From positions 1 through 5,848 of the forward strand of contig JAILIJ010000126.1 of NCBI GenBank assembly GCA_024695315.1: DNA of 5,848 bases. Direction: 5' to 3'. The position numbers and the translations under genes are program-made. Positions 1 through 5,599 of this stretch are shown here, one piece after another. A model generated the notes under the pieces. The model was not told where the DNA came from. It saw nothing but the letters and a program-made list of their open reading frames with translations, and made no database searches. This DNA is from Bacteroidaceae bacterium. Its GTDB lineage: Bacteria; Bacteroidota; Bacteroidia; Bacteroidales; Bacteroidaceae. Every line of letters begins with the position of its first letter. Position 1 is the stretch's first letter.

Positions 1-1
1 C

Positions 2-439
2 TTTCGCAGTCCTCTACATCAGGAATATGTAACAGTGTCCGTTTCTCTTCCATTGCTAGACTGGGGACGAGGACGAGGGCAGGTGAAAGTGGCACGTTCA
101 AATCTCGATCTTACCGAGACCACCATAGAACAGGGCATGAGAGATTTTCATCATAACATACATAGAATAGTTATGCAGTTCAATATGCAGGGACGAAAAG
201 TGACGATAGCCAGTAAGACCGACCGTCAAGCCGAACATCGTTACGAAGTGGCAAGACGACTGTATGTGCTCGGACGAAGTACAATCCTCGATCTAAATGC
301 TGCAATAAGTGCTAAAGATGCTGCACGACGCAATTACATCTATGCTCAGCAGACATTCTGGACTCTATACTACACCATACGCAGCATGACAGGGTATGAC
401 TTTCAACACGGAAAAGAAATCATTTCAGAACTAAAATAG
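2..439 (+). CDS. TolC-like outer membrane efflux protein (OEP family), C-terminal part, 5' end outside window
   Basis: This frame is open from the first bases of the window to the TAA at 437-439, giving the last 145 residues; the true start lies upstream. An internal GTG at position 35 could be mistaken for a start, but in-frame coding continues before it (HQEYVTVSVSLPLLDWGRGR), so it is not one. The stretch VSLPLLDWGRGRGQVKVA is typical of the second half of OEP proteins, where a barrel strand leads into a long periplasmic helix. The rest is helical and ends in the family-like segment YVLGRSTILDLNAAISAKDA followed by a Tyr-rich YIYAQQTFWTLYYTIRSMTGYDF. OEP proteins trimerise into an outer-membrane channel and periplasmic tunnel that docks with an adaptor and an inner-membrane pump. 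The adaptor gene begins 13 bp downstream, so the two are very likely co-transcribed. Substrate cannot be read from the sequence. Confidence 0.92.
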   Translation, partial: FRSPLHQEYVTVSVSLPLLDWGRGRGQVKVARSNLDLTETTIEQGMRDFHHNIHRIVMQFNMQGRKVTIASKTDRQAEHRYEVARRLYVLGRSTILDLNAAISAKDAARRNYIYAQQTFWTLYYTIRSMTGYDFQHGKEIISELK

Positions 440-452
440 ATAATTCAAATAA

Positions 453-1709
453 ATGTATATGGACATTCAACTACCTAAGAAACCATGGTACGTTCGCTAC
501 CTATACCACATGGTGGGAGGAGTAATATTTGTGGCTTTCATCATCTATACCATTATCATTGTGCTTAGCCCTAAACAGATGAGGGTTTACGCAAATGAGT
601 TGGAGTTAGACACTGTATGTGCAGATCGGTTCCTTGAATATATTGACGTTGAAGGCATTGTGCAACCATTTATGCAGATTAGAATCAACAGTAAGGAGGA
701 AGGTACTGTGGAGCATATTATGGTAGAAGATGGTACGATGGTTCATAAGGGAGACACTATACTTATGCTCAGCAATTCTAAACTCTTGCGTGAAATAGAC
801 GAAGAACTCGACGCATGGCTTAATCAGCAGCGCCTTTTCCGAGAACAAGAGATTGAAATGGAACAGAAGAGCATCATGCTCAAAGAGCAGACTCTCGACA
901 CACGTCATGAGCTGTTAAATCTTGACAAGAATCTACAAATAAGTCGTGAGGAATACAGAATGGGTATAAAAAGCAAGGCAGAACTTGAGATGGCTGATGA
1001 GGACTATAAATATCGAAAGGAGAAAATGATGCTGAAGATGAAAAGTCTACACCATGACTCAATAGCTACTCATATTAAAAGGGATATGATGGATGCTCAA
1101 CGTATGCAGTATGAAAAAAAACATAGACATAGCGAAAAGCGTATTGAAGGACTCGTTGTCACAGCACCTATGGATGGACAGGTAAGTTACGTGAGAGTGA
1201 CACTGGGCGAGCGAGTGTATGCAGGCACACAAATTGCAGACCTCAAAGTGCTCAGCAAATACAAGATTCATACTTCCATAAGCGAACATTACATTGATCG
1301 TGTCACAAATAATCAGCCAGCCACGGTAAATTATCAGGACACGACTTACCCTTTGCACATCAGCAGAGTAGTACCAGAAGTGAAAGACCGCAATTTCGAC
1401 GTAGACCTTGTCTTCACCGCTGACATGCCGCTAAACCTGCGTGTGGGTAAGACATTTAGAGTTCAGATAGAATTAGGCCAACCTGAAAAATCAATAGTCA
1501 TTCATCGCGGGGCATTCTATCAGGCCACAAGTGGAGAGTGGATCTACAAACTAACGAAGGATGGCAAACGGGCTGTCAAAGTTCCTATAGAGGTTGGACG
1601 TCAAAACCCTATGCAGTACGAGGTGACTTCCGGACTGAAACCTGGTGATGTGGTCATCGTTAATAGCTATGACAATTATGCCGATGTGGAGCAGCTTGTT
1701 ATCAAATAG
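453..1709 (+). CDS. HlyD-type membrane fusion protein (periplasmic efflux adaptor)
   Basis: A 418-residue periplasmic adaptor that would link an inner-membrane transporter to the OEP channel encoded just upstream. It has a short cytoplasmic N-terminus, one membrane segment at about residues 20-39 (GGVIFVAFIIYTIIIVL), and then the first half of a split biotinyl-lipoyl domain at about 66-108 (EGTVEHIMVEDGTMVHKGD). A charged, Glu/Lys/Met-rich coiled-coil hairpin covers about 109-230. The second lipoyl half is at about 233-265 (GLVVTAPMDGQVSYVRV, then LGERVYAGTQIADL). Beta-barrel and membrane-proximal domains fill the rest, including GLKPGDVVIVNS near the C-terminus. The uncleaved N-terminal anchor fits a HlyD/EmrA-like adaptor rather than a lipoprotein AcrA type. 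The start is ATG 453; ATG 459 is an in-frame alternative. The leader is AT-rich without a Shine-Dalgarno, as is usual in Bacteroidota. The pump (ABC or MFS) is not in view, so the substrate is unknown. Confidence 0.94.
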   Translation: MYMDIQLPKKPWYVRYLYHMVGGVIFVAFIIYTIIIVLSPKQMRVYANELELDTVCADRFLEYIDVEGIVQPFMQIRINSKEEGTVEHIMVEDGTMVHKGDTILMLSNSKLLREIDEELDAWLNQQRLFREQEIEMEQKSIMLKEQTLDTRHELLNLDKNLQISREEYRMGIKSKAELEMADEDYKYRKEKMMLKMKSLHHDSIATHIKRDMMDAQRMQYEKKHRHSEKRIEGLVVTAPMDGQVSYVRVTLGERVYAGTQIADLKVLSKYKIHTSISEHYIDRVTNNQPATVNYQDTTYPLHISRVVPEVKDRNFDVDLVFTADMPLNLRVGKTFRVQIELGQPEKSIVIHRGAFYQATSGEWIYKLTKDGKRAVKVPIEVGRQNPMQYEVTSGLKPGDVVIVNSYDNYADVEQLVIK

Positions 1710-1766
1710 CAGACAAACAATAATAGGATAAAAAATATACATGTAGATGTTACTGCAATGAAGTGC

Positions 1767-1796
1767 ATGCGCATCATTAAAACAGTTGATGCGTAT
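1767..1796. repeat. Inverted repeat (hairpin) with ATGCGCATCA arm
   Basis: The left arm ATGCGCATCA (1767-1776) pairs with TGATGCGTAT (1787-1796) over 10 bp with one G-T wobble, around a 10-nt loop. No T-run follows, so it is not a standard terminator. It shares its ATGCGCAT core with the next hairpin. Confidence 0.65.
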
Positions 1797-1810
1797 CGTT
1801 GATGTAAATA

Positions 1811-1840
1811 ATGCGCATTATTAATTTGAATAATGCGCAT
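1811..1840. repeat. Perfect 12-bp inverted repeat with ATGCGCAT cores
   Basis: The arms ATGCGCATTATT (1811-1822) and AATAATGCGCAT (1829-1840) are perfect reverse complements around a 6-nt loop. The left copy is also the centre of a 16-bp perfect palindrome, 1807-1822 (AATAATGCGCATTATT). With the hairpin at 1767-1796 this makes three exact ATGCGCAT palindromes plus one variant within 75 bp. It could be an RNA hairpin or a set of operator-like sites; the sequence does not decide between them. Confidence 0.75.
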
Positions 1841-1931
1841 CAGCAAGGAAAACGATCTTATATAGACCTTTTCCAATGTGTTCAAATTCTATAGGACAAA
1901 ATGACGAATGAAGTTAGTTTATAGCAATAAA

Positions 1932-1987
1932 TAACGCTAATTTAATGTGTATTAAAAGCCCATTTAACACGCGTTAAATTAGCGTTA
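1932..1987. repeat. Long stem-loop, 23-bp arms
   Basis: The left arm 1932-1954 (begins TAACGCTAATTTAA) pairs with the right arm 1965-1987 (ends TTAAATTAGCGTTA) across 23 positions. There are two G-T wobbles and a single A-C mismatch, and the loop is 10 nt (1955-1964). The wobbles are wobbles only when the plus strand is read as RNA. No T-run follows, so a simple terminator is unlikely. A related but shorter sequence (CATTAAACTCTCGTTAAC, 2521-2538) lies just upstream of the receptor gene. Confidence 0.8.
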
Positions 1988-2081
1988 ACCCAAATAGGCA
2001 AATTGGAGGAAATACCTCTTGTTCAGTCCCACAAAAAAACAAAATGTTTCATGCCTTGCGAAATATAGAGCATTATGTCAG

Positions 2082-2141
2082 TTCGTGTACCCTTCGTATT
2101 ACCTTCGTTTCACCTTCGTGTGTCCTTCGTAATTATTTCGT
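2082..2141. repeat. Six TTCGT words at exact 11-bp spacing
   Basis: TTCGT occurs at 2082, 2093, 2104, 2115, 2126 and 2137, always 11 bp apart. The middle four are CTTCGT, preceded by C. The 6-nt spacers vary in sequence but not in length. The spacing puts every copy on nearly the same face of the DNA helix. The array could be a decayed 11-bp tandem repeat or a multi-site binding region. It lies about 420 bp upstream of the receptor start. Confidence 0.85.
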
Positions 2142-2225
2142 GTCTCCACAACTAACAAAAAGAAAGTGGATTTACGAAACTCTGCTGACAAATTGCTAAA
2201 ATGAACTAGAGTCCGACGAATTTGT

Positions 2226-2431
2226 TTAGAAAAGAGTCCTGTAGCCGGAGCTATTGAATAGAATCATGATAACCATAACCTCAGCATCCGACATGGTCGA
2301 GTCCCGATGATATTTGCGTTTGAGAGGTTTATTAGCACCATCTTGGAATATTTTGCCATCATACGGTTAAAAAACTTGCATAACTCATCTGCCATAAAGA
2401 AAATTTCTATAACTTTGCATTCGCTAAACAT
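2226..2431 (-). pseudogene. IS982-family transposase, N-terminal remnant with frameshift
   Basis: On the minus strand, ATG at 2431-2429 opens a frame reading KVIEIFFMADELCKFF, then NRMMAKY. From about 2348 downward the coding continues in another frame: NKPLKRKYHRDSTM, then SDAEVMVIMILF and SSGYR, ending at TAA 2228-2226. I recognise both parts as the start of Bacteroides/Prevotella IS982-type transposases (remembered pattern: TEIFCMADDFCKFF, KRKYHRDSTMS, AEVMVIMILFHDSGYR). The shift falls near an A4 run (plus-strand T4, 2351-2354), consistent with loss of one base. Only about 65 of roughly 300 residues remain and all catalytic residues are missing, so it cannot transpose. The reading frame also stays open upstream to 2512, but that part does not resemble the family. 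A promoter-like TAAATTTG on the minus strand (2505-2498) may be the element's old -7 box; this is inference. Confidence 0.82.
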
Positions 2432-2558
2432 AGCGGAAAATTGTTGTAGTTCTTTCTGATTAAGCACCTTAAAGGTACAATATTTTTCGCTAATTACCAA
2501 ATTTACAAACAATTAAAACCCATTAAACTCTCGTTAACAAAAATAAGAACTTATTCAA

Positions 2559-5012
2559 ATGAAAACAATTCTCTCGCTATGCACATTCATCGCAGCAACT
2601 GCAAGCATGAATGCACAGAGCATTACTGCCCCTCAGTCAGGCAACATCCTCGATGTCTTGTCTGGCAATATCGCAGGAACAAACGTAATCAATTACTCTG
2701 GTGACCCTACAAGCTCAGGACCTTACATCATGATTAACGGTATCAGGTCATTCATTTACCAGAGTCCACTCATCATTGTAGATGGCATCATCTACGATGG
2801 CGACGTATCGTCCATTAATCCTAACGATGTGGAATATGCCTATGTCATTGACGACCCTGCCACACTTGCCAAGTACGGTAATCGTGCCAACAACGGTGTC
2901 ATTGCCATCACCACAAAGACCGGTAAGTACAAGTACGGAGAACCAAAGGAAAGAATCTATTTCCGTGGCAAATGGGGAGTGAACTCCGATGCCATCGGTC
3001 AGTACAACCTTGCTACTGCGGACGAATACCGCAACTTCATGATGAAGGATGACTATTATTCACAATATCTTCCAAGCAGAGAAGTAAGGAACGTAAACAA
3101 CTATGACGACTACATCCACAACGGCATGCGCCAGGAGTACAACGTTGACTATGCAAAGGAGTTTGACAAGGGCAATGTCTTTGCAAGTATAGGCTTCCTT
3201 GACAACAACGGACTCTTCAAGGACAACAGCTACAAGCGACTCACAGCAAGAGTCAATGCAAGATACAATCCGACAGAGAGCATCAAGCTTGGCATCAACA
3301 CATCATTCACTTTCGACAAAAGAAAGAAGTCTGTGGATGACAACGAATACATGTTGAACATAACTGCTGGTGCTCCACTAATGCCGACTAACTACACAGA
3401 AAGCTTCTACTACCTCATACCAGACTTGGACTGTAAGCAGACAGCATCCATCTTCTCACTCAACGCATTCGCAGATTTCAAGCTTACAGATGCATTGCAT
3501 CTCAACGCCAATATGTCTTGGATATCAAACAATCCTGAATTCAACTCTATATCTGAACAAGGAGACAGAAACAAAAATTATTACGATTTTCTTCAAACGG
3601 AATGCTCTGCAACCTATACCACACTCACTCCAGAAGTTAAACTCACATGGCGCAAGGACTGGGACAATTCCGCTTTGTATCTCCAAGGTGGATACATGCA
3701 TCACAGCATAACAAAAGACATGAGCGGAAAAGAACAAGACCTTGCCCTCAGGTCTAATGATAGCTATGGCCACACAACTCCAATGAACACATACGAATAT
3801 GATGAGTACGATGCCGTTACAGTTTCATGCGATTGGTATAAAGGCTATTTAACAGTCAACGCAAATGTCCGTCTTCAGAACTCTTCATTGTACAAAGAAG
3901 TGAATGACGAGAACAAATGGTTCACTAACTGGGGCGTAAAAACAGCATGGAGCATTCCTGTAAAAGGAACCGAAATAGATGAGATAAACATTTATGCAGG
4001 CTATGGAGAGACAGGAAATGACAAACCATTAAAATATTACACCAACAGATATAGTTCATATCCACTCCTTTACGATTTGGACTATGAGAAGACAAGAAAC
4101 TTCAAGGCAGGAGGCTATATTTCATTATATAATTGCAGACTAATTGCAGATGTTCACTTCTTCCACAACGTGAACCATAACGCTTTTAGATACGCAAGGC
4201 GATTGAGATATGAAAGAGATGTATATTCCAATGTATGTTTGAACGATGGCGACATAAGCAACACAGGTGTGAGCCTCTCCATAAAGGGCCCTATTATACT
4301 GAACGGAGACGATTTCCGCTGGGACATGTCGCTCAACCTCACACACTATCGCAACAAGATAACCAACTGTAAAGGTTCAATAGAAGGATTTGATGCCGTT
4401 CCATATGCACAAAAAGAATTAAAGGACGGAGATGATATCACATCTGTCAGACTTCCTGAATATGCAGGTATAGACAACAACAACCGTACATTATATTACG
4501 CAGAGGACGGAAGTACAACAACAGATACTTACTATGCAAGAATCAAGAACTACGGCAAGAATACGCCAGACCTGTTCGGAGGATTTGGCAATACCATCCG
4601 TTGCCATAACTTCGATTTCCACCTCGGTCTCGGATTCCAGATTGGCGGAAAGGTATTTGACTCAAATTATTATGAGTTGATGTATTGTGACAGAATATTT
4701 GAAACAAACATCCACAAGGATTTGCTCCAGAAAGGCAAATCTCATAGCGACAGAGCAGTATATGACTGCTTCACAAATGCATCATATATTAGCATAAAGA
4801 AGGTGGTGTTCGGATATACTCTTCCAAAGGAGACAGCCAAGCCACTCCATGTGCGCTCTCTCCGCATATACGCTGATGCCGATAACCTTGCACTCTTCTC
4901 TGCCCGCAAGGGTATGGACCCACGCAACCTCTCTTTCTATGGCACAGGCGTCAACGTCGGTTTCTACCCAATGATGCGTACCGTCAGCTTCGGAGTGGAA
5001 GTGGGACTGTAA
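2559..5012 (+). CDS. SusC/RagA-like TonB-dependent outer membrane receptor, short form without N-terminal extension
   Basis: An 817-residue outer-membrane receptor of the SusC/RagA family, which imports glycans, peptides or other large ligands with energy from TonB. Residues 1-19 form a signal peptide with probable cleavage at ASMNA/QS. The plug domain starts almost at once: ILDVLSGNIAGTNV (30-43), PLIIVDG (70-76) and NNGVIAITTKTGK (111-123). The rest is beta-barrel, with YGETGN at 482-487 and the family's C-terminal block DNLALFSARKGMDPR (775-789), then RTVSFGVEVGL. SusC proteins are usually about 1000 residues; here the carboxypeptidase-like N-terminal domain is absent and I see no TonB box. 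The last residue is Leu rather than the usual aromatic. No susD follows; a strong terminator begins 28 bp after the stop, so the gene is probably monocistronic. Start ATG 2559 is supported by the signal peptide. The leader is AT-rich, without a Shine-Dalgarno. Ligand unknown. Confidence 0.93.
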   Translation: MKTILSLCTFIAATASMNAQSITAPQSGNILDVLSGNIAGTNVINYSGDPTSSGPYIMINGIRSFIYQSPLIIVDGIIYDGDVSSINPNDVEYAYVIDDPATLAKYGNRANNGVIAITTKTGKYKYGEPKERIYFRGKWGVNSDAIGQYNLATADEYRNFMMKDDYYSQYLPSREVRNVNNYDDYIHNGMRQEYNVDYAKEFDKGNVFASIGFLDNNGLFKDNSYKRLTARVNARYNPTESIKLGINTSFTFDKRKKSVDDNEYMLNITAGAPLMPTNYTESFYYLIPDLDCKQTASIFSLNAFADFKLTDALHLNANMSWISNNPEFNSISEQGDRNKNYYDFLQTECSATYTTLTPEVKLTWRKDWDNSALYLQGGYMHHSITKDMSGKEQDLALRSNDSYGHTTPMNTYEYDEYDAVTVSCDWYKGYLTVNANVRLQNSSLYKEVNDENKWFTNWGVKTAWSIPVKGTEIDEINIYAGYGETGNDKPLKYYTNRYSSYPLLYDLDYEKTRNFKAGGYISLYNCRLIADVHFFHNVNHNAFRYARRLRYERDVYSNVCLNDGDISNTGVSLSIKGPIILNGDDFRWDMSLNLTHYRNKITNCKGSIEGFDAVPYAQKELKDGDDITSVRLPEYAGIDNNNRTLYYAEDGSTTTDTYYARIKNYGKNTPDLFGGFGNTIRCHNFDFHLGLGFQIGGKVFDSNYYELMYCDRIFETNIHKDLLQKGKSHSDRAVYDCFTNASYISIKKVVFGYTLPKETAKPLHVRSLRIYADADNLALFSARKGMDPRNLSFYGTGVNVGFYPMMRTVSFGVEVGL

Positions 5013-5013
5013 T

Positions 5014-5039
5014 CAATTCATAATTCACAATTCATAATT
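5014..5039. repeat. 12-bp direct repeat CAATTCATAATT, two copies
   Basis: CAATTCATAATT occurs at 5014-5025 and 5028-5039, separated by 2 bp, right after the receptor stop codon and abutting the terminator stem. It is a low-complexity AT repeat with no evident function. Confidence 0.8.
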
Positions 5040-5090
5040 GCTCCCTATGTCCCGAAGGCTGCCCCCTTCGGAACATAGGGGGCTTTTTTT
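5040..5090 (+). terminator. Rho-independent terminator of the SusC-like receptor gene
   Basis: The left arm 5040-5058 pairs with the right arm 5065-5083 over 19 positions, with one T-G wobble and one C-A mismatch, around a 6-nt loop (CTGCCC). Seven T residues (5084-5090) follow directly. The stem is GC-rich at its base and its position 28 bp after the stop codon is ideal. This isolates the receptor transcript from anything downstream. Confidence 0.92.
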
Positions 5091-5141
5091 GTGTTTGTTC
5101 ACCATCAATTTTTCTGTTATTCCCTAACAATTCCTTCACTC

Positions 5142-5171
5142 TTCGGGAACAATTTTCATATTGTTCCCGAA
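5142..5171. repeat. Perfect 12-bp inverted repeat TTCGGGAACAAT
   Basis: TTCGGGAACAAT (5142-5153) and ATTGTTCCCGAA (5160-5171) are perfect reverse complements around a 6-nt loop (TTTCAT). No T-run follows on the plus strand. Its GAACA/TGTTC core recurs in the hairpins at 5290-5323 and 5473-5504. Confidence 0.85.
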
Positions 5172-5192
5172 CAATTCTTGAAATACCTTAGT

Positions 5193-5253
5193 GGTACAGT
5201 CATACCACTAGGCGGTACGGTCGTACCACTAGGCGGTACGGTCGTACCACGGC
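5193..5253. repeat. Tandem 21-bp palindromic repeat, three copies
   Basis: The units start at 5193, 5214 and 5235. The consensus is GGTACGGTCGTACCAC then TAGGC; unit 1 differs by two bases (GGTACAGTCATACC) and unit 3 lacks the TA before GGC. Each unit carries a dyad: GGTACG..CGTACC in units 2 and 3, TAGTGGTA..TACCACTA around unit 1 (5189-5210). The 21-bp period equals two helical turns. It may be an iteron- or operator-like array; no replication gene is nearby. Confidence 0.88.
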
Positions 5254-5289
5254 GTGATTTACAGAATTATTCCCTAACAACACAAAAAC

Positions 5290-5323
5290 TCATGCTGAAC
5301 AATGAAAGAATTGTTCGGCATGA
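5290..5323. repeat. 13-bp inverted repeat TCATGCTGAACAA
   Basis: TCATGCTGAACAA (5290-5302) pairs with TTGTTCGGCATGA (5311-5323) over 13 bp with one T-G wobble, around an 8-nt loop. It is followed by an A-rich stretch (GAAAAAA), not by T residues, so it is not a plus-strand terminator. Confidence 0.8.
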
Positions 5324-5407
5324 ACAGAAAAAAGCATGACCATTAATTTTTGCACTAAGGTGCCAATTAGAAAAACAGTCAAGAAACAGAACAAAAACAA
5401 GAAAAAA

Positions 5408-5447
5408 CATGTTTTCTTTTGTTTTCCCATGTTTTCTTTTGTTTTTT
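5408..5447. repeat. 20-bp T-rich tandem repeat, two copies
   Basis: CATGTTTTCTTTTGTTTT occurs at 5408-5425 and 5428-5445, a 20-bp period with the units differing only in their last two bases. The A-rich sequence before it (AAAACAAGAAAAAACATG) is an imperfect inverted copy of one unit. The region is low-complexity and probably non-coding. Confidence 0.8.
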
Positions 5448-5466
5448 TTACTGGCCGCTTGGCGGC

Positions 5467-5504
5467 AAAAAAAGCCTCCGGAACAAATGAATGTTCCGAA
5501 GGCT
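5467..5504 (-). terminator. Minus-strand rho-independent terminator-like hairpin
   Basis: Read on the minus strand, AGCCTTCGGAACA (5504-5492) pairs with TGTTCCGGAGGCT (5485-5473) over 13 bp, with a single G-U wobble and a 6-nt loop. It is followed by a T-run (plus-strand A7, 5467-5473, overlapping the stem by one base). On the plus strand the same position is a C-A mismatch, which favours a minus-strand role. No intact minus-strand gene lies to its right within the window, so it may serve a gene further out or be a relic. Confidence 0.65.
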
Positions 5505-5555
5505 GAGAATTAAAAATATTGCTGTCCGGTAAAACTTTTTTGAAAGAACAAATTT

Positions 5556-5589
5556 AGGGCTGGTACTTACATGAAGTATCAGCCCTTTT
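5556..5589. repeat. 12-bp hairpin with short T-run, close to IS4 remnant
   Basis: AGGGCTGGTACT (5556-5567) pairs with AGTATCAGCCCT (5575-5586) over 12 bp with one G-T wobble and a 7-nt loop, ending in four T residues (5586-5589). It lies 11 bp before the recognisable transposase remnant and may be a weak terminator or part of the insertion sequence's left end. A TATCTTTG matching the Bacteroidota -7 box (5593-5600) follows at once, but I see no matching upstream box. Confidence 0.6.
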
Positions 5590-5599
5590 GATTATCTTT

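Larger units (their letters stand above)
1710..2225. other. Gene-free intergenic region rich in inverted and phased repeats
   Basis: About 500 bp between the efflux adaptor stop and the transposase remnant. No open frame here looks like a gene: the minus-strand frames are short, overlap hairpins or the end of the adaptor gene, and match no family I recognise. The stretch contains, in order, two ATGCGCAT-based hairpins, a 56-nt stem-loop and a 60-bp array of TTCGT words; each is listed separately. I could not see a typical terminator (stem plus T-run) directly after the adaptor gene, so its 3' end is undefined. Confidence 0.7.
5117..5280. repeat. 14-bp direct repeats flanking a hairpin and tandem repeats
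   Basis: TTATTCCCTAACAA occurs exactly at 5117-5130 and again at 5267-5280. The 136 bp between them contain the perfect hairpin at 5142-5171 and the 21-bp tandem repeats. The copies could mark a duplicated module or the ends of a small repeat element; 14 bp is long for an ordinary IS target duplication. Confidence 0.75.
5091..5599. other. Gene-free repeat- and hairpin-rich region
   Basis: About 500 bp with no convincing gene. An 82-codon frame at 5091-5339 begins with GTG inside the receptor terminator and gains its apparent Gly-Thr-Val-Val-Pro repeats from DNA tandem repeats, so I do not call it. The stretch holds a perfect 12-bp hairpin, three tandem 21-bp palindromic units, a 13-bp hairpin, a 20-bp T-rich tandem repeat, a minus-strand terminator-like hairpin and a further 12-bp hairpin, each listed separately. 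Confidence 0.7.

Noticed and set aside
606..1358. Several minus-strand frames of 60-100 codons inside the adaptor gene
   Set aside because: They are antisense to a well-supported HlyD-type gene and have no recognisable features.
2410..2417. TAACTTTG, a match to the Bacteroidota -7 promoter box upstream of the receptor
   Set aside because: There is no TTTG at the right distance upstream, and it lies inside the antisense transposase remnant, so it may be chance.
2481..2488. TATTTTTC as a possible -7 box for the receptor
   Set aside because: The last base is wrong and no correctly spaced upstream box is visible.
2432..2512. Upstream extension of the minus-strand transposase frame
   Set aside because: The frame is open, but the residues do not resemble the family's N-terminus, which normally begins about 10 residues before the MAD motif; ATG 2431 fits better.
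5193..5253. CRISPR array
   Set aside because: The 21-bp units are directly adjacent with no spacers, and there are only three.
5091..5339. 82-codon plus-strand frame with a repeated Gly-Thr-Val-Val-Pro-Leu-Gly pattern
   Set aside because: It starts at a GTG directly after the terminator T-run, has no ribosome-binding context, and its peptide repeats are only the read-through of the 21-bp DNA palindromes.
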